Shown one piece after another: positions 57,872-64,000 of a stretch of DNA of 64,000 nt (within the stretch, counting starts at the first letter, position 1; every line of letters begins with the position of its first letter). Source of the DNA: a virus. The DNA lies in the IMG/VR virus record IMGVR_UViG_3300030491_000004, positions 1-64,000 of that record. One strand, 5' to 3'. Made by a program: the position numbers and the translations under genes. Below the pieces are notes generated by a model. The model saw only the letters and a list, made by a program, of their open reading frames with translations, ran no database searches and was not told the origin of the DNA.

Positions 57872-58911
57872 AATTGAATTTTATTTAATTTATATTCCCT
57901 TGGTGTTTTTATGTTTAAAGAAAAAGTATCGTACGCTTCCCAGAAATCCATATCATCAAAATCATGACTGGAGTCTTGAATATCTGCTATATATACGTCA
58001 AAATAATCATTTAGTTGATCTGCTGTTTTGTTTATAGCGTTCACGGCATCTCCATCGTAGCCTATGACCACCGTACGTACACCTTTAGACTGTATCTTGT
58101 ATATTTGTATGTCAGATATTTTCTTTCCAAATGTGGCCACTACAGCTATCCTGTGGTTGTTGTACAAATTGAACTTTCTTATAAGAGACATGCAAGTAAA
58201 TATTCCCTCAACTATTATAACTGTGTCGGTTTCATTTTCTATTATTGAATCGTAATTATACAACAGCTTTACAAATTCATTTACTTCATTACTATTTTTA
58301 TACCTGGGTACTTGATATTTCCCAAGTATTTTCATTTTGTGATTATATTTCTCAATCTCTTCTTTGGACCATATATGTCTACCAATATAACCCACACATT
58401 CTCCAGCATCAATTATCTGAAATAAAACATAGTCGTCAAATTTAAAGTTTAATCCTCTAGTGGTTCCTACTGGAAATTTTAAATAATCTATTGGAGTAAA
58501 TCCACGGCTCTTCAAATAAGCGTTTTTGCGAACAGTTTTGAATCCTTCAGGCATCTCCACAATCTCCAAAGAATCATCTATCTCATTTGCTTTATCTAAA
58601 AAATCTAGCGGAGTAGAGGAATTCATTTCAGCAAAGTCAACAATCTCTTCAGGGATAAGGTCTGTTCTATTTATATCCCTGAGTAGTTGTTCTATATCTC
58701 TCACAGATTTTCCACAAGAGAAACAGTGAGACATAAATGGTTTTTTCTTTTCGGTTGGAGGTCCGATATATATACCAAATTTACCCCCCTCATGTCCGCA
58801 ATACGGGCATATAGGAACCACCAAATTCTTTCTTCCGCCATCAATAGTGGCATCTAATTCGATAGTTAATTCAGATATTAAAGACTCTGACTCTTCTTTA
58901 TTAAGTTTCAT
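57868..58911 (-). CDS. DNA primase (DnaG type)
   Basis: This 347-aa product has an N-terminal CHC2-like zinc ribbon (Cys35, 38, 63, 66) and a TOPRIM domain with VIIVEGIF (Glu) and VVIGYDGDAVNAI (D-x-D). It makes RNA primers on the lagging strand. The length is short for DnaG and lacks a long C-terminal helicase-binding part. It overlaps dnaE-N by 4 nt and the helicase by 1 nt. Confidence 0.85.
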   Translation of the reverse strand: MKLNKEESESLISELTIELDATIDGGRKNLVVPICPYCGHEGGKFGIYIGPPTEKKKPFMSHCFSCGKSVRDIEQLLRDINRTDLIPEEIVDFAEMNSSTPLDFLDKANEIDDSLEIVEMPEGFKTVRKNAYLKSRGFTPIDYLKFPVGTTRGLNFKFDDYVLFQIIDAGECVGYIGRHIWSKEEIEKYNHKMKILGKYQVPRYKNSNEVNEFVKLLYNYDSIIENETDTVIIVEGIFTCMSLIRKFNLYNNHRIAVVATFGKKISDIQIYKIQSKGVRTVVIGYDGDAVNAINKTADQLNDYFDVYIADIQDSSHDFDDMDFWEAYDTFSLNIKTPREYKLNKIQL

Positions 58912-60278
58912 TATGCGGCTGATTTTCTAACAATAAGTCTTATTGATCTTCGCCTATCATAGAAAGCTTCATGGTCATAATCGGTAGCTATTTTAAATGT
59001 AGGTTCACCACGTTTAAAGAACCTAGCTTTCGCGATATGAATTCTCATAACATTCTCCTTTCTTTCGTTGTCACTTTGATTAAGTGTTATAAGATGGGTT
59101 ACCGGTCTTGACAATCCTTTTGATTCAGACATATTGTATTCGGTTAATACATTCGTTTCATCATTAAGCCATTCTCTGTTTTCAATAGTTGTTTGGTAAG
59201 TAACAACAACCCAAGCATTTATCTCTTCAGCTAACTTCTTTAAATCCTGTGCGACAGCTATTCTTTTAAGCCTTTCTCCTTTTTCACTCCACTTTCTACC
59301 ACTTGAATCAGTACACAAATCCCCAGAATCAATTATTATAATACTGGGGTATTCTCCATATACCTTGTGATATTTTTCTATTTCATTCTTGATATTACTT
59401 GTTGGTACGTCTCCAGTAAAAGCCTTATAAGCCTTAACCTTTATGCTCCCAGCCATCTTTTTTATGATTCCTATAGAATGATCCATTTCATCATTAGACA
59501 AATCGCCAGTTTCATATTGGTAAGATGTGCATCCAACTAATGAAGCCGAATAAGCATCAAGTACCTCTTTTTGCTTACCCTCTAACTGGAAATGGAGAAC
59601 ATTTAATCCATCCTCAAATGCTGCACACTTGCCTATCCATCTAGCTATATGTGATTTACCAACTCCAGTAGAAGCAGCTAGATAAGTAAGTTGACCCCTC
59701 AAATCTCTGCCTTTATTTAAAGCATCCAACTGATCTATATAAAATCTAGTAACCGGTGGAAGTTTAGAATTTCCAGAACATGCTTCTTTATTTTTAGCAT
59801 ATCTGGAAGAAAACGTCTCGGCTACGTCCGTAAAGTCTGTTTTAGAAAATCCAAAATTTGATTTCCATTCACTAAAATCATCAAAGACTTTCATGGCTTC
59901 TTCTTCTTTCTTTTGAGCCTGGAACTCTCCCATTTCTTTTAGTGCTTGATGAAACTTTACTTGTTTAATATATTCTTCAAATTGCTCTAAGATAATTTCA
60001 GGCTCTACATCTGTTGAATAATCTCTTATGTCGTCCAATAAAGAGCTAACCCCTCTATTTGTGGAAACCATTTGAGACATTACATTTGGTGTAGGAGCCA
60101 TTCCATGCTCTTTGTAGAATTTTGAAATATAATTTTGTAAAGAAATAAAATCCCTGTCCGGAAGGTAAGAAGTTTCCATATAAGAGCACATAATACTGCA
60201 AACATTATCATGTTCCATGCAGCACCGGTATAGCTCATAAAGGAAGTCTTCAGTTAATAAATTAGCATTATTTTTCAT
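58911..60278 (-). CDS. DnaB-like replicative helicase
   Basis: This 455-aa product begins at ATG 60278 (an upstream TTG is not needed). It has the helicase-loading N-terminal region and RecA-type ATPase: Walker A LAASTGVGKSHIARW (about residue 205), ILHFQLEGKQ, Walker B IIIIDSGDL, and later motifs. As the fork helicase it acts with the adjacent primase. It overlaps the upstream gene by 11 nt. Confidence 0.85.
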   Translation of the reverse strand: MKNNANLLTEDFLYELYRCCMEHDNVCSIMCSYMETSYLPDRDFISLQNYISKFYKEHGMAPTPNVMSQMVSTNRGVSSLLDDIRDYSTDVEPEIILEQFEEYIKQVKFHQALKEMGEFQAQKKEEEAMKVFDDFSEWKSNFGFSKTDFTDVAETFSSRYAKNKEACSGNSKLPPVTRFYIDQLDALNKGRDLRGQLTYLAASTGVGKSHIARWIGKCAAFEDGLNVLHFQLEGKQKEVLDAYSASLVGCTSYQYETGDLSNDEMDHSIGIIKKMAGSIKVKAYKAFTGDVPTSNIKNEIEKYHKVYGEYPSIIIIDSGDLCTDSSGRKWSEKGERLKRIAVAQDLKKLAEEINAWVVVTYQTTIENREWLNDETNVLTEYNMSESKGLSRPVTHLITLNQSDNERKENVMRIHIAKARFFKRGEPTFKIATDYDHEAFYDRRRSIRLIVRKSAA

Positions 60279-60873
60279 GTTCTGCTCTTTCAAGTCTAAT
60301 TCTATATAATTCTGGAAAGGTTTCTCTCGTCATTTCCTTGCATTTATCAACATTATTGCATTTGTTACAGGTAGGAGAAAAAGGACTCCACCCTAATGTA
60401 GATGTCGAACAAAGAAAATAACCCGTTGGAGAATTGAAGAATCTATTTTTAGCAACCTCTTCAGATTTCATGTAAATATATTCTTCTAGTGGGTGAGTGG
60501 CAGCTTTTTCTATTAAACTCAATAAAGAAGATCTAGTTAAATCAAATGATTGTAACCATTTGTCTTCAATATAGGATTTGCCCTTTGAAGACATTTCGGT
60601 GTATTTTTTGATAGCCGTATCTCCGAATGACGAAATTGATAATTGTTGTTGCCATTCGGAGTTTTGGTTTTTATGTGCCTGGAAGATACAATAATCCACC
60701 ATTCTTGAATTATTCATTTCTCCGCCACATATAACTGAAAACTTATTTACAAATTTGGATAATTGCTCTATCGCCTTTCCTCTTTCTGGGAATTTGAATT
60801 TGGGGTCTATAGTAGTTTTAACTATCTTGGAATAAACCTTAACAATATCCTTAATCTGTCTTTTTGTTTCCAT
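60268..60873 (-). CDS. Unknown protein with Cys cluster in replication operon
   Basis: This 201-aa product is helical with a Cys-rich C-terminal part (CSTLGWSPFSPTCNKCNNVDKC). Its place just before the DnaB-like helicase gene suggests a helicase loader or accessory, but no loader motif was found. Confidence 0.5.
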   Translation of the reverse strand: METKRQIKDIVKVYSKIVKTTIDPKFKFPERGKAIEQLSKFVNKFSVICGGEMNNSRMVDYCIFQAHKNQNSEWQQQLSISSFGDTAIKKYTEMSSKGKSYIEDKWLQSFDLTRSSLLSLIEKAATHPLEEYIYMKSEEVAKNRFFNSPTGYFLCSTSTLGWSPFSPTCNKCNNVDKCKEMTRETFPELYRIRLERAEHEK

Positions 60874-61462
60874 ATCTATCTATCTCTTCTTTAAGTTTTT
60901 GTCGGGCCAAGAATAGCCTGCTTTTAATAGTGTCGACATTATTCTTTTTAATATTTCCGGATTTATACTCAATATCTGCAATTTCTTTTAGTTTGAATCC
61001 GGCTTGTTGAAGTAATATGGCTGATTTGTAAGGTTGTTCAAGTTTATCTATCGCTTTCAAAACATTATCTGTATAGAATTCCTTATAATTATCAACAGAA
61101 AAGACATTTTCCCCAAGCGAGGATTCGTCAATCAATGTTCCGAATCCTTCGCCTAGATCATCCAATCTTCCCTGCAACATACCAAGCCGCTTTTCTTTTA
61201 AATTAAGCTGATATACGCAATGTTTTGTTACAATATGTAACCATGCTTGAATAGGTCTTTCTGGATTATAAGTTCTTATATACTTGTACAAGTTTATTAG
61301 AACTTCCTGGAAGTTATCTTCCACATCTTTCGGATCATCCGTATAATTACTACAAACTTTAAAAACCAACCCCATATTAGGAGTCACATACCTCTCGAAT
61401 AAGTCGCGCATTACTGCCGCATCTTCGTCACTTATTTCTCTGCCTTTTTTTCGTGATACCAT
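60851..61462 (-). CDS. RNA polymerase sigma factor, ECF type
   Basis: This 203-aa product has sigma region 2 (DVEDNFQEVLINLYKYIRTYNPERPIQAWL) and region 4 HTH (LEQPYKSAILLQQAGFKLKEIADI). It could redirect host RNA polymerase to late phage promoters, since early promoters match the host consensus. Overlaps neighbours by about 20-30 nt. Confidence 0.8.
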   Translation of the reverse strand: MVSRKKGREISDEDAAVMRDLFERYVTPNMGLVFKVCSNYTDDPKDVEDNFQEVLINLYKYIRTYNPERPIQAWLHIVTKHCVYQLNLKEKRLGMLQGRLDDLGEGFGTLIDESSLGENVFSVDNYKEFYTDNVLKAIDKLEQPYKSAILLQQAGFKLKEIADIEYKSGNIKKNNVDTIKSRLFLARQKLKEEIDRYGNKKTD

Positions 61463-61758
61463 GCTTCTCGTACATTATCTTTAAATAACTGATAAGCTTT
61501 TGGCATCATATGGTTTTTCGCGCAATACTGCATCCAGCGACCATTTCTGTTTGTGAATTCATCCCTCACTTCTTGATCTGAGGGTTTGTTTTTTTGACCT
61601 AAGAAGTCGTAAAAACCAGTTAATAATCTGGTAAGAGTACTTGAAAACTCTTCTTTTTTACGATTCTCAATTCTTCTTTGTTTTCGTGTTTTTGGAAGGT
61701 CTGCTTCCTGTGTAGGAATAGGTCTTTCTCTAAAATCACGTCTTTGTAAGTATTCCAT
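61432..61758 (-). CDS. Small basic protein, unknown
   Basis: This 108-aa product is Arg/Lys-rich (KTRKQRRIENRKKEEF) with a helical, Trp-containing end. It overlaps the sigma factor gene by 31 nt, possibly acting as a partner. No family. Confidence 0.45.
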   Translation of the reverse strand: MEYLQRRDFRERPIPTQEADLPKTRKQRRIENRKKEEFSSTLTRLLTGFYDFLGQKNKPSDQEVRDEFTNRNGRWMQYCAKNHMMPKAYQLFKDNVREAWYHEKKAEK

Positions 61759-61759
61759 G

Positions 61760-62260
61760 CTATTCTAATTTATAGATTCTTTTGTAATACATAAAAATAT
61801 GTGTTGCATCTGCCATATTATCATCGTTTCCTGGATCAATATGCCACCTTGTTCGGCAATAATCCATCATCATTTGTTTATCTGCGTGGCCATCTCCAGT
61901 AGCCCATTTTTTTACAGATACAACATTTACAAACGCTGGATGAGGCATACCAAGTTCTGCACATACAAGAAAAAGAATGCCCCTAAATTCACATAACTTT
62001 CTCATGTCTATAAAATGATTGTTTACATTTACATCTTCTGCAACTATCATCTTTATATTGTTCAGTGTGCAATAACTTTTTAACTTGTTGTAAAAACTTA
62101 AGTGGCAGCTTTCTTCATGTATACCTTTTTTAGAAAAGTCCCAAGTTCCAGCAGAATGTTTAGAGTAATACCCACAATGAGTGGCTATATCTAATGACAA
62201 TAAATTATCACCAGTTATTCCAAGGTCGTTGTATGGTATTTTTTCTTCAATTTTCTTCAT
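61760..62260 (-). CDS. RuvC-like Holliday junction resolvase / RNase H-fold nuclease
   Basis: This 166-aa product has acid residues in an RNase H fold: LSLDIATHCGYY, IVAEDVNVN, and DDNMADATHI, with a DGHADKQMM loop. RuvC-like phage enzymes resolve branched DNA before packaging. Located within the replication operon beside the SbcC-like gene. Confidence 0.75.
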   Translation of the reverse strand: MKKIEEKIPYNDLGITGDNLLSLDIATHCGYYSKHSAGTWDFSKKGIHEESCHLSFYNKLKSYCTLNNIKMIVAEDVNVNNHFIDMRKLCEFRGILFLVCAELGMPHPAFVNVVSVKKWATGDGHADKQMMMDYCRTRWHIDPGNDDNMADATHIFMYYKRIYKLE

Positions 62261-64000
62261 TATTCTTCAATTTTTGAAATTCCATTTGTTTTTCTTATCA
62301 TGGTCCGATAAGGATAATTTTCAGCTATATCCATCTGAGAGATCATTAATACAGTTATTCCTAGAGTATCTGTTGCAACTGCCATTGATTCTATGCCGGA
62401 TTCATCTGAAACCCCTAATATATCGTCTACAATCAACAAATCAAGCCCCTTATCGGTATCACAATTCTCATTAGTTAATTGATGCATAGCTAGTATATTA
62501 GCCATATTAACTCTTACTTTTTCACCTTCTGAGAACTTTCCAAAAGATCCACAATCAACCCCATCTCTAAGCAATGAAATAGAAATCTTATCTCTTATTT
62601 TTCCAGACTTAAGGACCGTGTACCCGGAAAAACTGATTCGTATATCACTACCAATCTTTTCTAAAAACTTATTGGTAATATCTGAAAGAGAGTCAATCTT
62701 TTTATTCGCTAAATAAGTTTTAAAGTCAACGTATAAGGCTTCTTGTGCCTTAAATCCTTCAACTTTTTCAGCTACTTCCTCTTGATTTTTAACTATATTA
62801 GAATAATCTTTTTTGTATTGTTCCAGAGATTTTTTTAAACCACCAAGAGTAGTACTATCTACCACTGGTTTATTTAAATTTTCAATAGCCTCCTCATATG
62901 AAGCTATACTTCCTTCGCAAACTGAAATATTACTCTTGCAAGTTTTATTCTTAGCTTCATAAAAACTAGTTGCATCATCCACTATTTGATAGGCCTCATC
63001 GAACATTTTACCACGGATTCCAGATATGAAAGAATTTATACTTTCTATATTTGAATTAATAGTATCAAGCTCGCGTGACAAAGATAAGTAATTATTGTTT
63101 AAATTGGATACATTGGTGGATAATTCTGTGATTTTGTTTGCTAAAGAGTTTTTTTCATTTAAAAGAGCTGCCTTTGAAGCTTCCGTTTCTTGAACGGAAG
63201 AATTAGCTTTTTCAATATTAGTTTTGCTTTTACTAATCTGTGAATCAATAAGTTCTACTTCTTTTTTATAACTTTCAAGATTCAATTTTTCTTCTTCAAC
63301 ATCTACATTATCATTCAATACAAACTCATGCTTACACTTCGGGCACACAATAACTCCGGCCAAAACATTGATAGCCGAAGCCACTTTACTTTCAGATACT
63401 CTTTTCTTTGCTTCATAATCACTCTTTTCTTTATTTAGTGCAGTTATTTTATTATTTATCTCATAGAGCTTTTCAGCAACCTTCCCAAGTTTCTGAGGAA
63501 AATCTTCTTTATATTTTTCATAATTAGAAACAAGATTCTCGTAATCTTTTTTAGCTCTACTCAATTCTGAATTTTTACCGGAAGTGTTTATTGATTGAAC
63601 ATCTAATTTTACCTTCAATACAGTGAGTTCGCATTGTTTTGAAGAAATTTCAGATAAGTAGTCTTTTATCTCATTGATCTTTGCAGTTTTAAGTGCTTCA
63701 TTTATCTTATGGAACACCTCCTCAGTTTTAAGCTCTGAATTATCTTCAAGCTTCTCTAACTCTTCCTCGGCAATGTCTATACCACCAAGAAGATTTTCAT
63801 TAAAGGATATGTTATCTTTATTCAGCCTTATACTACCTCTTTCATCGGATATTTTAGTTTTTAATTCTAAAATTTTTGACGGCTTGTTAGAAAACGCAAT
63901 TTTTTCGTTCTCTTCAGCAAGTGATATTTGTTCCTCAATAGCTGAAACCTTTCCTGAATATTTTGAAGTTTTCTCTTCGGCTTCATGTAACATATCAACA
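62260..64000 (-). CDS. SbcC/Rad50-like ATPase, C-terminal part
   Basis: The frame is open to the right edge, so the Walker A domain is outside the window. Visible are two coiled-coil arms around a CPKCKHEF zinc hook, the signature motif FSEGEKVRVNMANI and a Walker B LLIVDDILGV. It corresponds to phage gp46-type recombination endonuclease subunits that partner a gp47/SbcD nuclease. It is the first gene of the visible - strand replication operon. Confidence 0.85.
   Translation of the reverse strand, partial: VDMLHEAEEKTSKYSGKVSAIEEQISLAEENEKIAFSNKPSKILELKTKISDERGSIRLNKDNISFNENLLGGIDIAEEELEKLEDNSELKTEEVFHKINEALKTAKINEIKDYLSEISSKQCELTVLKVKLDVQSINTSGKNSELSRAKKDYENLVSNYEKYKEDFPQKLGKVAEKLYEINNKITALNKEKSDYEAKKRVSESKVASAINVLAGVIVCPKCKHEFVLNDNVDVEEEKLNLESYKKEVELIDSQISKSKTNIEKANSSVQETEASKAALLNEKNSLANKITELSTNVSNLNNNYLSLSRELDTINSNIESINSFISGIRGKMFDEAYQIVDDATSFYEAKNKTCKSNISVCEGSIASYEEAIENLNKPVVDSTTLGGLKKSLEQYKKDYSNIVKNQEEVAEKVEGFKAQEALYVDFKTYLANKKIDSLSDITNKFLEKIGSDIRISFSGYTVLKSGKIRDKISISLLRDGVDCGSFGKFSEGEKVRVNMANILAMHQLTNENCDTDKGLDLLIVDDILGVSDESGIESMAVATDTLGITVLMISQMDIAENYPYRTMIRKTNGISKIEE

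Overview
The window looks like one continuous piece of a large, AT-rich tailed-phage genome (free phage or prophage) infecting a Bacteroidales host. The phage assignment rests on terminase large and small subunits, a gp36-like head-completion protein, an N-acetylmuramidase endolysin with a holin-like neighbour, YopX and DUF4406 proteins, and a full phage replisome. The host assignment is inferred from promoters of the Bacteroides type (TTTG, 19-bp spacer, TAnnTTTG; perfect at 23940-23970 and 28016-28046), from start codons in an A/T-rich context (AAAATTATG-like) with hardly any Shine-Dalgarno sequence, and from the protein families present. An integrase C-terminus at the left edge suggests a temperate phage. 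Both edges cut genes.

Layout. (1) 1-3.9 kb, + strand: integrase end, two small genes, a PRD1 P5-like muralytic virion protein, and a 582-aa putative replication initiator whose own reading frame contains nine palindromic iterons at about 30-33 bp spacing. A strong terminator follows. (2) 3.9-6.0 kb: noncoding or nearly so, with a G-poor block, two membrane microproteins and a structured leader. (3) 6.0-24.9 kb: a + strand island of about 50 small, mostly unrecognised genes, closely packed or overlapping, including zinc-ribbon proteins, KOW/SH3-like proteins, lipoproteins, an outer-membrane-protein-like gene and an RNase H-like gene. (4) 24.9-30.8 kb: an RNA-rich segment with tRNA-Tyr, -Asn, -Gln and -Ser, several tRNA-like elements with abnormal middles, a region resembling tmRNA, and a short promoter-terminator unit, interleaved with paralogous Cys-rich proteins. 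(5) 30.8-45.9 kb: more small genes, a C5-cytosine methyltransferase with repeated target-recognition modules, and a lysis cassette (N-acetylmuramidase and holin-like). (6) A bidirectional terminator at 45.95 kb, after which everything is on the - strand: head-completion, TerL, TerS, membrane/coiled-coil proteins, then the replication block running to the right edge (exonuclease, guanylate-kinase-like protein, split DNA polymerase III alpha, Pif1-like helicase, primase, DnaB-like helicase, sigma factor, RuvC-like resolvase, SbcC/Rad50-like protein).

How the genes work together. The minus-strand replication block supplies helicase, primase, polymerase, a separate 3'-5' exonuclease and recombination nucleases, while the putative origin and initiator lie at the other end of the window. 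The phage sigma factor may switch on late genes. The most striking feature is the polymerase: it is encoded as two genes that break inside an insertion resembling a splicing-dead Hint (intein-like) domain, and a complete Pif1-type helicase gene occupies the gap, overlapping both halves. Other highlights are the intragenic iteron origin, the odd tRNA/tmRNA-like RNAs, and a 23-codon chimeric ORF that records a recent recombination.
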